A DNA stretch of 64,000 bases from Rotaria macrura (taxonomy: Eukaryota > Rotifera > Eurotatoria > Philodinida > Philodinidae), in assembly GCA_900239685.1 (NCBI GenBank), contig OENT01000730.1:1-64000 (forward strand), read 5' to 3'. Below the pieces are notes generated by a model. The model was not told the origin of the DNA. It saw nothing but the letters and a program-made list of their open reading frames with translations, and did no database searches. This document shows, in pieces, positions 23,967 to 35,046 of this stretch (its first letter is position 1; every line of letters begins with the position of its first letter). The position numbers and the translations under genes were made by a program.

Positions 23967-24662
23967 ATGATCAATCAACTGTCGATGGCATCAAATGAAG
24001 ATAATTACAAACAAAGACTCAAAAATTTAATTAGTGCATGTCAATTACGTTCTGCAGTGATTCTCGAAAAACAAGGATTAACAGATTGTGACATGCCTAT
24101 TGTAGTTGATCAGGCAATTATTCAACGGCAATGTGCAGAACTCTGGATGAAGCACAATAGTATAACGTCAGTAGGTGCTGGAATTCTCGCCGATGCATTG
24201 CGACATAGTATAGAATTGAGTGAACTTTATCTTTACGGTAATAAAATATCCGATATAGGCTCCAATGTGTTAGCACGTGCGCTTGCTGAAGAACACTCGA
24301 CATTAACGCGGCTGAGTCTTGGTTCAAATGATATCACGGATGACGGAGCACGTTATTTTGCTGACATGCTTAAAATCAATCGAAGATTGAGACATCTCTT
24401 ATTATCTGCCAATGAAATAGGAAATCGAGGATGTTTAGATTTGGCGAATGCAATAATTAACCATAATACTACACTGGAACGACTCGATCTTGATTTGAAT
24501 CCTGCAATTACAGATTTAAGCGTGAAAAGTTTGATTTCAATGATTCAAGCTAATGATACTCTCTCAGGGCTGAATGTGTCTGCTTGTTCACTTTCTGCTT
24601 CATCGAAAGCGCAGCTGCGAAAAGTGAAAAAACAAAAGGAATATTTCTCTCTGTGGCTGTGA
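23967..24662 (+). CDS. Ribonuclease-inhibitor-type leucine-rich-repeat protein
   Basis: A 231-residue intronless frame. After an N-terminal charged segment (about 1-50, with KQRLKNLISACQLRSAVILE) come about five LRRs of the ~28-residue RI/NLRC type, each with an L-x-x-L-x-L-x-x-N-x-I core followed by a G-A/C-x-x-L/F-A-x-A/M-L helix: LYLYGNKISDIGSNVLARAL, LSLGSNDITDDGARYFADML, and LLLSANEIGNRGCLDLANAI show the period clearly. The domain forms a curved binding surface; partners cannot be predicted. There is no NACHT, death-fold or kinase domain and no signal peptide, so it is a free-standing cytosolic LRR protein, a type expanded in bdelloids. Two in-frame ATGs lie close together (residues 1 and 7); the second could be the true start, since an AG acceptor abuts the first. 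It is short compared with typical RI-type arrays. Confidence 0.75.
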   Translation: MINQLSMASNEDNYKQRLKNLISACQLRSAVILEKQGLTDCDMPIVVDQAIIQRQCAELWMKHNSITSVGAGILADALRHSIELSELYLYGNKISDIGSNVLARALAEEHSTLTRLSLGSNDITDDGARYFADMLKINRRLRHLLLSANEIGNRGCLDLANAIINHNTTLERLDLDLNPAITDLSVKSLISMIQANDTLSGLNVSACSLSASSKAQLRKVKKQKEYFSLWL

Positions 24663-25832
24663 CACATGAAGCAGTCGGTTGTTTTCGACTCCGGGTGTAA
24701 AGAGAATCAGTTTATTTCTGATTAAATCTAGAACAGAGACATCGAGTGGTTTGAAATCTTCCTCACAGTTGATGGAGAAGACTGCTGTTATGTGGGGTGG
24801 GTTTATTAGTTGATATAGTTCTACGGTATAATCGTGATATTGTAGGAGTTGTTATGTCTTTGTGTGTGAGTGCCGAATCGAAGTTTCAACAGCGTTTCTT
24901 AGCTCACTTCACATGTACACTGTAAAACAGGCGTAGAATAAAAACCCTTTACATGGATTCATGCAAGTAATACGTAGAGAGAACTATTTTCAACCGGCTA
25001 TTTACGGTTCCATAAAAATCTTTGCAGAAATCTTTAAACGTGGTTTGATAACAGGTAAATGAACTAGAACTAACTATTATGAATGCTTTATGAAATGTTT
25101 TATAAGATCCATATATACTTGAAATATTGACCATACGTTGAATTGCCATCAACTGTATTCTCATACAATATTCCAAATACTTCTGAAGTGGGTTGATACA
25201 AATACTATACTCGTGATCTAGTCTTAAAATAAATAGATGCAAGCGTTTCTTGTCAGTCTGAGTGGTGAATAGGCATTATGAGGAGACAGATGACGAGCAT
25301 AACGTCCACCAAGTCGACCAGTCCAAAACATATTATAATGATTGATATGACGGAGACCATTTTTTTCTGGGGTGTACTTGTGTCAGTGTCTATAGTATTA
25401 CGCACCAGCATGCTCATATCCTTACAATCACAGTCAATAAATTCAAGCGATTAAGGTGAAAATATCCTCGTGAATAAGGCTCTTACGATCATAGAATAGT
25501 TTGGTTGCGTATTGATAAGGAAAAAGACCATATTCAAACAGGCATACTGAAACAATATTCTTGATTTTACTTCATTACTATTCATCCAAAAGACGTGACA
25601 ATGTTTTCAATCCATGCATTTCATTGTTTCCAATGTAAGAAATAAAAAAATATCGATACTTTCCTTGTGTTCTCATATTTGTTTCGTTTTTCTTTAAGCC
25701 TTTGCATATGTTCTTTTTAATGCGCCACATGTATACGTCGGTTTTTATACGTCATCTTGCGCACTACTACAGCATAAAACTAACTTAGATATAACAATTT
25801 TACAGAAGCTGCTATGAATCACAGTTACGGGT
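24663..25832. other. Intergenic, ambiguous open fragments
   Basis: Several 40-60-codon frames on the minus strand (about 25240-25730) look protein-like, but two overlapping frames look equally so and in-frame stops interrupt them. I could not support a gene. Confidence 0.4.
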
Positions 25833-26060
25833 GGACCATTTACGTTAACGTGAGTTAATTAACGCCGTTAATTAACTAAAACCGTTAACCATTAATATTA
25901 ACGAATTAACGTTTGTATGAAAACCGTTAATATTAATGTTAACGTATTAACTAACCGTTAACATTAGCTGCTAACGGTCTTCATGCAAACGTTCATTTTT
26001 TAATATTAATGATTAACGGTTTTGACTGGACCGTTAATTTACCGTCAATTAACGCATTAA
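25833..26060. repeat. TTAACG-rich degenerate repeat
   Basis: About 230 bp dominated by permutations of gttaac, ttaacg and gttaat (for example cgttaacgtgagttaattaa), with both orientations mixed so that it is nearly self-complementary. A similar block recurs at 33679-33808. Both carry a g-rich edge (gggtgg or gggtag) like the MITE at 2036, which suggests related elements whose cores have expanded. Confidence 0.6.
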
Positions 26061-26360
26061 CATATAAAAACAATCAAATATCGTTTAATTTCGAATTTTT
26101 TCATGGAAAAATCAACATTTACACAATTAGTATCTCCATGCTGTAGATAACAATGCCAGTATGAGCTACGAATTGAAATCATATCTATATGTTGATCCAA
26201 TCTCACCTGATCACATATTCTGAACTCTCATATCAGCATTTTAGTAGAATACGAGAATCTTAAAGTAGGGCATTTTAACTCAGTTTGAAGTCGACAGGTA
26301 ACTTTTGTTAATCATTGCTATTGATGTTCAATAGTCGTTAACCATGTCGCCTCTTTTTTT

Positions 26361-27275
26361 GCAACTGCGCCGCAGTTACGCGTAGAGCCAATTTTACGCC
26401 GCAATTATGCGTAACTACGCCGCATTCATCGCAGTGAAGGTCTCTATAAGAAACTACGCTTACTACGACGCAGACCAACGTAACTGCGTCGGAGTGATCG
26501 CATCGTACGATCCGTTGTAAACGTAACTGACCAATTATAAATGATTCTTCCTTATTTATAATTGGTCACTCTCGAGCACTAATACTTAGCCACAGAAAAT
26601 CAGTATAAATAGTAGTGCTCGTCACATTTTCGTTCATAAATCATTCTACTTTAAACAGTAGAATACATATTTAATTTTTTTTAAAATTTTTTTAGGTGTT
26701 CAATTTTGAAACTTTGTTTCTTATTAAAGAAATTTTTTTCCATTATTTTTAAAATTTTTTNTTTTTTAAAATGTTTTTAGATGTTTTTTTTGATTTTTCT
26801 AGATATTTATTTTCCATGATTTTAGAAATTCATAATTTTTTTTAACTTGTAATTTCGTAAATTTTGAGATTTTTTTAGCTTTTACTTTTTTGATTTTTCT
26901 GGATATTTACTTCCCTTAATTTTTTAAATTAAAATTTTTTTTAAAGTTATAGCTTTGTAAATTAATTTTTTTTTAAATTTAAATCTAACAATTTTAAGTT
27001 TTTTATTTTTTTTGCGGAAAAATTTTTTAAGCTTACAATAAAAATACAAATAAAATGATAACTTAATCTAAGTCATCTCTCGTATGTATTGCAACGCAAA
27101 TGTGACGCATAACTGCAATTAACTGGGACGCACTTTTGCGTAACTGTGAATTTTTCGCCGTAACTACGCGTAACTGCGATTTTTTTATCGTAATTACGCA
27201 TAAATACGTCGCAATTTTCCGTAATTACGGGTCACAGTGCGATCGCAGTTACGCCGTAACTGCGCCGCAGTTTCA
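26361..27275. mobile_element. Palindrome-rich element with CTGCGCCGCAG termini
   Basis: Both ends carry the palindrome aactgcgccgcagtt followed inward by inverted-repeat sequence (left acgcgta; right, reverse-complemented, acggcgta). For about 170-200 bp inside each end, variants of gtaactgcg and cgcagttacg recur on both strands. The core (about 26640-27040) is T-rich and contains a direct repeat with a 100-bp period (tgatttttct at 26791 and 26891). A perfect 15-bp hairpin with an 11-base loop lies at 26528-26568 and another imperfect inverted repeat at about 26572-26622. No coding capacity. I could not identify a clear target duplication, so the exact limits and class are uncertain. One N is present at 26761. 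Confidence 0.55.
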
Positions 27276-28711
27276 TCGTAATGAAACACACGGGTAGTGA
27301 ATAGCTCGTTCATTCGAAATTAATTGATAAACGTAACTGGTGTATTTTTTCGACAGTAATCCAGATAAGAAAAGTAGATTACATTGGCGAATTTCTCTAG
27401 CCTGCGAAAAATTATCAACAAGTATACTTCTTCGACGATTTACTATGCTATTTAACAATATTATTAGTTGTCGAAGTTTAAATTGACTTAAGAGAAAAGG
27501 CCACCAACTGTTCAATCGCTTTTGCGTTGAAACTATTTCCATTATGTCGCTCCCAAAGAGCTATGAAAACGCTGAACATAATTTGGGTACATAGCTTATT
27601 GTTACGAAAATAGTGATCTTGTAAGGTGTGGTTTTTAGTGGGTGCCTGGGTCCCGCCACGAACATTAAACAATTGTTTCTCAAATTCTGACATGAAACCT
27701 TACATAGGAATAAGCCTCAGCTCGAATAGAGTTTTATGAATGTCTTCGGTTTTTGAATTGACTAGTTTCATCAAATCTGCTACTTTATGTGAAAGATGTA
27801 AAATAAAAAGAGCAGGTCCTTATAAGAACACACTGTGGCCCCTTTTAATTTTCACTACTGAAATCAGTTGATTCATACATGAATATATAGATCACGAGTC
27901 CCTGATCATTTTGTCGCTTAATTGGATGCATTTTCATGGGATTATATATACCATCAAGGTTTGCCATTCACATATCAATAACCATCAATTGGTCAATAAT
28001 ATTTTCTAACTGTATGGTTGATCGATCGAAAAGAAAATATCGAAAAGGAAGAGTCATTGAAGATTATTTCGATAGATCTTTCTTCAGGCTATATTTTTCG
28101 GATAAAATCATGTATTTACCACACTATTTTCATTTTTATCGCATCAAATCTTTATCATTCATTAAATGTGTTATGACCTTATATTTTTTATACTTTACTA
28201 TTATATGATTGGTTTTTTGTATAAGCAACTTTCACCAAATAGGCCTGATACCAATTCGATAGAGATTGTCTAGTTCTACGAAACCAGTTTGTTTTTAAAA
28301 TTCAAAACGTGGGCCATTAAGCACAATCTGAAAATCATTGCCGTTTGACCCCTAATTTCGAGCTGTTTTGATCCGTAGTTAAAGGTTTTCGGTCACAATA
28401 GTATGCATTTGTCTTCAAACAAATATCTTATTTGAAATCAGCGCAAAAATCTGAGTCGATTGATATTTGTTTCAAAGTGCTCCATCTACTTCAAGCTTTC
28501 ATCAAATTGTTAGCCGTGCAACACCCCCCCCCCCGCCCCCCACCGTCAGGGATATATGAAAAACTGTTTCTCCTCAAAAAATCATTTGGGTAGTGAAAAG
28601 CAGGAATAAATGTTGTAACATGCTATTATGACATGGGAAGACAGATGATTACTCAATGAAATAGTTGTTTCGATTATATTTCGTTTTTTCATATATCCCT
28701 CATGGGGACCA
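27276..28711. other. Intergenic, no supported gene
   Basis: Two overlapping minus-strand frames at 27273-27693 total about 140 codons in different phases. They could be a remnant of a mobile-element gene, but no motif is visible. Confidence 0.4.
28523..28546. repeat. Poly-C tract
   Basis: A run of about twenty C broken by one G, followed by ACCG. It is striking in AT-rich DNA and prone to sequencing-length error. Confidence 0.8.
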
Positions 28712-28845
28712 CGGCTAGGGGTGGCACTTTAACTTTGCTTTAAAAGTTAAAGTTAAAGTGCTACTTTAAACTTGAAAAGTTGACGTTAAATTACCACTTT
28801 AACACTTTAACTTTAAGAAATTCAAAGTTTAAAGCTGGTATTTTC
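28712..28845. repeat. TTAAAG-rich repeat with GGGTGGCAC edge
   Basis: Starts ggggtggcactttaactttg, like the terminus of the MITE at 2036, and continues for about 130 bp as degenerate aaagtt/aacttt units in both orientations. No matching right terminus is seen, so it may be truncated. Confidence 0.55.
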
Positions 28846-28940
28846 AGAGAAACTCCAAGCATTCATTCAACCCCTATTAGTCATAGATAAGCTCAAATCC
28901 TGAAATGCTACTCTAGGCAGATATTCTAAAAACCCTGAAG

Positions 28941-29078
28941 TCCTACTATTAGGGGGTACACTTGGATCCTCAAGCACTACTATTGGGGGTACCCTGGGGT
29001 GTTCAAGCCCTACTATAGGGAGGCACCCTTGGGTCCTAAAGTTCTACTATTTCGGTGGTACCGCTTAGGTCCTCAAAT
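28941..29078. repeat. Tandem array, 33-34-bp unit, four copies
   Basis: Four diverged copies of a unit resembling ctactattgggggtaccct followed by tgggtcctcaag, starting near 28942, 28976, 29009 and 29043. It is GC-richer than its surroundings. Confidence 0.75.
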
Positions 29079-29774
29079 GCCATTGGCCATTTTCATAGTT
29101 CCTTCGAAACAGACACAACTATTTCTATGTCGACTGAAAGATATTTTATTTTGTGGCGCTCAACGAGTTATATCGATGTGTGAAAAAATCAACCTTTCAC
29201 GTTGTTCGTACACGAATATATAAATCTTACAATTATATCTAGGAAATCCCGACATTTCAAAAAACCAGCTAATATGCAAAATTTGGGGGTGTGGATGTGG
29301 GTTTACAGGCATAGTTGATCATCAAGTAACGAACAACATTGAGACTCGCAGATACAGATACGCTCGACACCCACATCGACAAATACGGTAGTGTCTTTTG
29401 ATTGCTAAAGAGGATACCGTAATTTCTGCCATTGGCTATGGATAGGCTACCGAATACGACTGAGGGCATTCCTTCAAAGTAGTCAAACAAATAGCTGGTA
29501 TACACGGGCAGAACATAGCTCTCTCTCGACACATTTGAAGCGATTAATCGGATCCTGTCTAATAGAGTTGTAGTCAATTCACATACCCGCTACTATCGGC
29601 AGGCACTCATTTTATCTCTGTATAACTCCGACAGAATATTTTCAACTGTCCGATAGCTTTTATAATGAAGCCTTCTGTGCTTATGACTATTGACTATGCT
29701 GATTTAGCATGTGGGCGTGATAAACGCTCTTAGACCTTCTTTTCACAGTTATGAGCATTTTACTTCAATTTTAG

Positions 29775-30148
29775 CCAATGGTAGGATGTCCACCAGAGAC
29801 CAAAAACGAATCGAATTGAAACTTTAAAAAAGTAGGCCGGATCGAATCCAATCGATTACAGAAGTCAACTGAATCGAATCGAATCGATCATTGACTCAGT
29901 CGAATCCAATCGGATCGAATTGAGATTTTTCTATTCGGTTCGGTCTACATTGTCCACCAGCAAATGGAATACGTGTACTTCGAGATGGAATTTTCTTCAA
30001 GAACAGACCCATTAGTGGGCAAAATATTGTGAAAATTTCAGCTGAAACAGCTTTTCCTTCCCAAGATATTATAATCCCAAAACTAATTCATGTCTCATAC
30101 GAAGAACTCAAAATGCTCGACTTTGCTTTTGATGACAAGGTGACATAA
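29775..30148 (+). pseudogene. Open frame interrupted by a MITE-like insertion
   Basis: Behind a reasonable acceptor (cttcaattttag, ending at 29774) a frame opens with PMVGCPP, is interrupted at 29796 by a repeat element, and resumes after the second copy of the 9-bp duplication (tgtccacca, coding CPP in both copies) with ANGIRVLRDGIFFKNRPISG and about 40 more residues to TAA at 30146-30148 or to a possible donor (AAG|gtgaca) at 30139. Without the insertion the two parts join in phase across the duplicated site, which supports a real pre-insertion coding or ex-coding sequence. The family is not recognised, and no further exons were found. Confidence 0.4.
29796..29950. mobile_element. 155-bp MITE-like element, GAATCG family
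   Basis: Flanked by the 9-bp direct repeat tgtccacca (29787-29795 and 29951-29959). Its ends are inverted: left gagaccaaaaacgaatcgaa, right ttctattcggttcggtcta. The interior is rich in gaatcgaatc. The 4 bases after the right terminus (acat) are not matched on the left, so the boundary may be off by a few bases. A 9-bp duplication suggests a Mutator-like or hAT-like origin; this cannot be settled from two copies. Confidence 0.6.
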
Positions 30149-31889
30149 ATTCAAGTGTTTTCTAGCTCAAACTCTCAAGATATTTTATCCAAAAAAGGGC
30201 CTATTCTTAGGCGAAATCTCAGCCTGAAATATTGTTATTCAATCTGTTGGTATGTAACGCACCATCGTCTAAATTTGTAGTGAAATACGCATTACTCTGA
30301 AGAGAAGCCATAAGAGCGTTTTTCATGTTAATAGTCGAAATCGTTGCAGTCGATTGTCAATAACGCAGCAAGTTTCATCTAAACTAGTGATTGAACTGTT
30401 CAAAATATTCCCTCATCAGATTTTTGCGAGGATATATGTTCTGAAACAGTCCCTCTCGCAGTAGACCTGTTTGTGATGTAACAAAAAGCAGTAGATTCAG
30501 CGACCAAAGACATGCCGCAGGCTAGAAAATCTTTCTAGGAATAAAATTTTGTCTCTTCAGTTTGTAGAAGAATGCGATCGTTGTCAAATGAAATAGAAAC
30601 AGCGACTGCTTATTTGCGCAGGATAAAAAATCATTGTTCTTTTTTCTCCTTCTCACCATTTTGTATGAAAAATAAATTCGATTTTCTTCAAGAAGAAAAG
30701 AGCTCACCAACACTTAAATGCCAACTTATTTTTCAATCAAATCCCGATGGGTAAAATTGTAAAGGTTTCATGCCATGATCAAGATACATTCAGTGTGCAG
30801 CAATTTTTAATTCACAAAGCACAATAAAGTGTTTGATTCAGCACAATTCAATTTTTTTGTGCGCAAATCACTGTAAGCGTTGGTTTTTACATTACTAATT
30901 GTTCATTGTGTGCCGAATACCTTGCCTATCTTACATTGAGAAGGGATTCTCTCTGTTCGATCAACTCATTCTTTCAAAATTATGCGTAGACGCTTGTGAC
31001 TAATGGTATCTGGTAAAGTTTCCTTCCGGCCTTCTCAAAACTTAGCGGACGCAGGACGAACAGGCCAAACACTGCTGTGGCGGTGTGTATGAGACTTGAT
31101 TGGGTATTAATGTAATGTGGTAGTGATTTACAACACACCCACACCCACACCCTCAACTTTTCTTTTCATCTGCCATATAACTGCCTATCTCACTATTTCT
31201 ATTCTATCCAAAAAACCAAATTTGAACTGGATGATATATTTCTTCACACACCCTGAATAAAACAGGGCAATATGTAAGAAATGTAAAATAAACACCACTC
31301 GTAATTCGCACCAAACGAAAGCGTCTTTAACCTTTTGGATACCGACAATTCTTGCGTTAACGCAAGCATTGTGTACAAAAATCGAAAAGTTAGTCTCTCT
31401 CGAATTTGATCGTCGAAAACCACTTGCACTCATGTATATTCTATCCCAAATAACATGCAGATTCATTTAGCCATGTTAATAAACATGCTGTTTCGCAGCT
31501 ATCCTTCGATGAGAAAGCAAGAAAAAACGTCTTGCGTTCAGGGTGTGTTCAGCCTGAAGACAGTGGTATCCTATGCGTTAATAGCACTCGTAACTAACAT
31601 AAACCCGTCAAAAAGTAGCTAACTAAGAAAATTTTCTAATCACACAAAGCTGTATTGCTTCACTTAAACATAAACCTACAAACATAAAACCTGCCAAACG
31701 CATACTCTCTGCTCGAGAGACACTTACATTCCGCAATAAATTCGAATATTAACTACCATTTCTCTCCCGAACTTTTCTTTCTACTCTTATACGATAACAA
31801 TCATAGCCTGCGAAAAACAGTTAGATTCAAAACACCTTGCTTATACCTAGAGGATTTTAGAAAAAGCACCAATAAAATTGATTCCTCTT
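30149..31889. other. Intergenic, no supported gene
   Basis: Somewhat less AT-rich than the rest. Minus-strand frames at 31185-31466 and 29269-29577 (about 95-100 codons) were examined; neither shows a domain or splice context. Confidence 0.4.
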
Positions 31890-32830
31890 AAAAGATCCCG
31901 CTATAGATGAAAAAGAAATATATAAATCCTCTCCATAATTGATATATTTCACGTTATTTGCCCTAGAATTCTCCTGTAACTCGAGGATGTCGTTGATCCA
32001 TTTCTCCTCGAAAATAAACCGTTTCTACTGACAAAGATCCGCTGCTGCTAGAAAAACCTCCCTCAGACGTAAAAAGGAATAAATATTTCATTTAGATGGT
32101 TTATCCATTTCTCCTTATCTATAATCCATTTCTCCTGTAATTCAAGGATACGGTTTATTCATTTCTCGTGGGAAAAAAACCGTTTCTGTTGACAAATACC
32201 CGTTTCTCCTCGAAAAATCGACCTTAGAGTGAAAAAGAAATCATTCATCAAAATAATTTATCGATTTCGCCTTATCTCTTATACATTTCTGCTCGTAAAC
32301 TAACCGTTTCTACTTATAAAGATCCGTTTCTCCTAGAGAAACCTCCCTCAGACTTAAAAAGGAATACATAATTCATCTAGATAGTTTATCCATTTCTCCT
32401 GTAATTCGAGGATACCGATTATTGATTTCTGGAAAATAAACCGTTTCTATTTTCAAAAATCCGTTTCTGTTAGAGAAATCTTCCTTAAGGTGAAAAAGAA
32501 ATTAATAATTCATTAAAATAATTTATCCATTTCGCCTTATCTCTGATAAGGTTCTCCTGTAAGTCGAGCATATGGGTTATCGATTTCTCACGGAAAATAA
32601 ATCATTTCTACTTATAAAGATCCGTTTCTGCAAGAAAAACATCCCTCAGACTTAAAGAGGAATAAATAATTCAGCTAGATAATTTATCCATTTCTCCTTA
32701 TCGGTTATCCGTTTTTCCTGGAATTCGTGGATATAGCTTATCGATTTCTCCTGGACAAGAGACCGCTTCTGTTGACAAATATCCGTTTCTGTTAGAGACC
32801 GCCCTTTGAGCTGAAGATGAAAAGAGTATT
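31890..32830. repeat. Tandem array with alternating ~140-bp units
   Basis: About six diverged copies of a unit containing tttatccatttctcct, attcgaggat, aaataaaccgtttct and gatccgtttctcctag. Two versions alternate: one has ccctcagacttaaaaaggaa (near 32060, 32345 and 32645), the other ccttagagtgaaaaagaaa or similar (near 32220, 32484 and 32803). The higher-order period is therefore a dimer of about 260-320 bp. The first copy, near 31890, is the most degenerate. No open frame spans it. It resembles a minisatellite or short satellite, or the tandem core of a mobile element. Confidence 0.75.
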
Positions 32831-33678
32831 GAGATCTGCTTGGATGTTATATGTTTGTTATTTTGATTGAAGAAATGGTTCCAGTATTTCTCCTTGAAAT
32901 TCTTCGATATATCCGACGAAGGTCTTGATTGAATGGGGTATTCGGATCATGAAGCATTTCTGCTTGACTTTTCGTGGTTGAAGGATTTCTGTTGTAAATG
33001 GTACAATATCTTGATTTTTGGGGATGTTGTCCAGCCCTCACCGCTGGTTACAAAATTATCGTTTATAGGAGAGTTTAGCCTATTAGCGTGGGATTCAAGG
33101 TTCATTTTCTAGCTTTTTTTCACATATGAATCAACACACTATATCATTATCTATGTCTGACAAAGATTTGAGAGCAAAATATTGGAATTTCATCAGCAAA
33201 AATATTGGTAATCTCAGTCAATATCTTCATCAACAACCACCACCAAACGATTCTAAAACACGGTTTGAAGAGGAAGATGAAGGGAATTCTAGTCGCTACT
33301 CGTTCACATACCATTTTAAAAATGGCTGTATTTTTTTCAGTATTTCGACATCATCGTTTATTGTCAAAGTCTTGTATTACTGAACTTTGCCTTTTATTTC
33401 ATCTTGTTGGTGTACAAAATGAATGAGCTGACTATAGATTGATATATTAAAATGATGTATGTATTGATTCACCATTTTAATATTCCGACCGATAAATTTA
33501 AAACAGAATTTTTTTGTTAAAACGGTTTTATTGACCGAAAAACTGAAATTAGATCGTTTCAACCGTTTTTCCGAACTACTTGCAGTGAAACTGTAAAAAC
33601 GATTTTAAAGTGTACATTCTAGTCCCAAACACGTTTCAACGCGTTAAAACACTTTTCCACCCGTTAAAAATGTCTGCC
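32831..33678. other. Intergenic, no supported gene
   Basis: Several 60-85-codon frames on both strands without motifs. A region near 33510-33665 is rich in aaaacggtt/aaacactttt variants, probably another degenerate repeat. Confidence 0.4.
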
Positions 33679-33808
33679 TGGGTAGCCAATACATTAACGT
33701 TAATATTACGATTAACGGTTTTCATACAAACGCTAATTCGTTAATATTAACGGTAAACGGTTTTAGATAACGTTAATTTTAAATTAACGTAAAAGTTCCA
33801 CTCCTAAT
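33679..33808. repeat. TTAACG-rich repeat, second copy
   Basis: About 130 bp beginning gggtagccaatacattaacg and ending aaaagttccactcctaatcg, whose reverse complement (cgattaggagtggaac) resembles the left edge and the termini of the MITE at 2036. The core has cgttaatatt and attaacggttttcatacaaac, the latter also found in the repeat at 25833-26060. Confidence 0.55.
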
Positions 33809-34129
33809 CGCAGTTGTTCGAGAGAGTTAACAAACATGACGTACTCTAACGACTTGAAATAGAATTTAAAGGTAAAGTGTGTTGGTAGACTCTTTTCGCT
33901 TAAAATGGCGTAATTGAAGGGAATTTCCATGTTTTGTATGCGCCATGAATGGTGGCGTATTAAATGCACTTAAGATAGAGGACGTACGAAGAAGAAATTA
34001 TATAAAGAACATAGAAAAAAATATACCGGAGCAGATACATATAAAAGAAAAATGCAATCAAAATAGACTGACTGATTTTATTTCATATACAGACTCAATT
34101 CGTATTTCCGCTCATAAATACGTTACTAC

Positions 34130-35046
34130 CAGAGCTCCGCGGGACGACAAAATATTTGTCCCGTCCCGTCCCGCATCCCGTACCACCTTATCCGGCCCGT
34201 CCCATCCCGCTTTATTTGCTTTTTAGGGTCCCGTCCCGTGTCCCGCGCTACCTGTCCCGTCCCGCTTTATTTGCTTTTTAGGGTCCCGTCCCGTGTCCCG
34301 CGCTACCTGTCCCGTCCCGCATTTTTCTAGCGTACAGACTTAATACTTACTTTTTATCTGATTATGTGATTGAAACATACTAGTTAATTTCTACTTTCTT
34401 GTTCAATGAAATCCATTTATTTTACTATTTATCAATTACAAGATAACGCTTACATGAAAAACCTTTCTATCACGATACAAAATTTCAGGAGAAGACATTA
34501 TTTATTTATTCGTTAAAACAACAACTGCTAATGTCTAAAAAAACAAAGATATTATTTCTAAATAATAAAAAAAAGATCGGAATGCCGTAAACAATAATTA
34601 CAATACAATCACTGTATCGATTCAANCAAGTGATATATTATCATTGGGGTAATAATAATCGGCCGAAGCAGAAGACCGAAGTTCTTGATTAGCTGTTTTA
34701 AAAATTTGACACCTGATGACATCTATTGTAACGAATCAATGCATTAGAAAACTTCGGTCTTCTGCTTCGGCTTCGGCAGATAATTATTACCCATTATCAT
34801 TGTGTGAAGACAAGCAATCGAATGACCTCTAACGTCGAATGCGTAACTCAATACATAGATGTCGCAAAACTGCAATGAATGCACAATACTTAATGCCAAT
34901 TGTGCTTGTATGAACTTGGCGGGACAGTGAAGTTAATTGATCTGGTCCCGTCCCGTCCCGAGAGGAATAAGTTCTGTCCCGCTCCGTCCGGCCATCTTTT
35001 CATTTTTACTGTCCCGTCTCGTCCCGTCCCGTCCCGCGGAGCTCTG
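34130..35046. mobile_element. Non-autonomous hAT-like DNA transposon, copy 2
   Basis: This 917-bp element is bounded by the exact 8-bp direct repeat gttactac (34122-34129 and 35047-35054). Terminal inverted repeats: left cagagctccgcgggac, right gtcccgcggagctctg, a perfect 16-bp match that shares its outer sequence with copy 1 at 9035-10135. The subterminal blocks are arrays of gtcccgtcccgc (34156-34320 and 34945-35036); on the left they include an exact ~60-bp tandem duplication (cccgctttatttgctttttagggtcccg units). No transposase is present. The ~600-bp interior is AT-rich and carries a nested MITE. The interior of copy 2 does not obviously match that of copy 1; only the ends are shared, as is common for hAT-derived non-autonomous families. 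Confidence 0.9.
34647..34792. mobile_element. 146-bp MITE nested in hAT-like copy 2
   Basis: Flanked by the exact 10-bp direct repeat attatcattg (34637-34646 and 34793-34802). Its ends are inverted: left gggtaataataatcggccga, right gataattattaccc, and the next ~25 bp (gaagcagaagaccgaagt and acttcggtcttctgcttcgg) also pair. A 9-10-bp duplication is typical of Mutator-like elements. Its position inside another transposon dates it as the younger insertion. Confidence 0.8.

Noticed and set aside
25240..25730. Minus-strand fragments with protein-like text, including a glycine/arginine-rich stretch and a short segment ending in LSRLLDE
   Set aside because: Two overlapping frames look equally coding, two in-frame stops interrupt the better one, and no family is recognised. 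In this base composition 50-codon open stretches are common.
27273..27693. Two overlapping minus-strand frames, possibly a transposase remnant
   Set aside because: No catalytic motif, no flanking terminal repeats, and the frames are out of phase.
29269..29577. 102-codon minus-strand frame rich in serine and leucine
   Set aside because: No start context, splice signals or recognisable domain.
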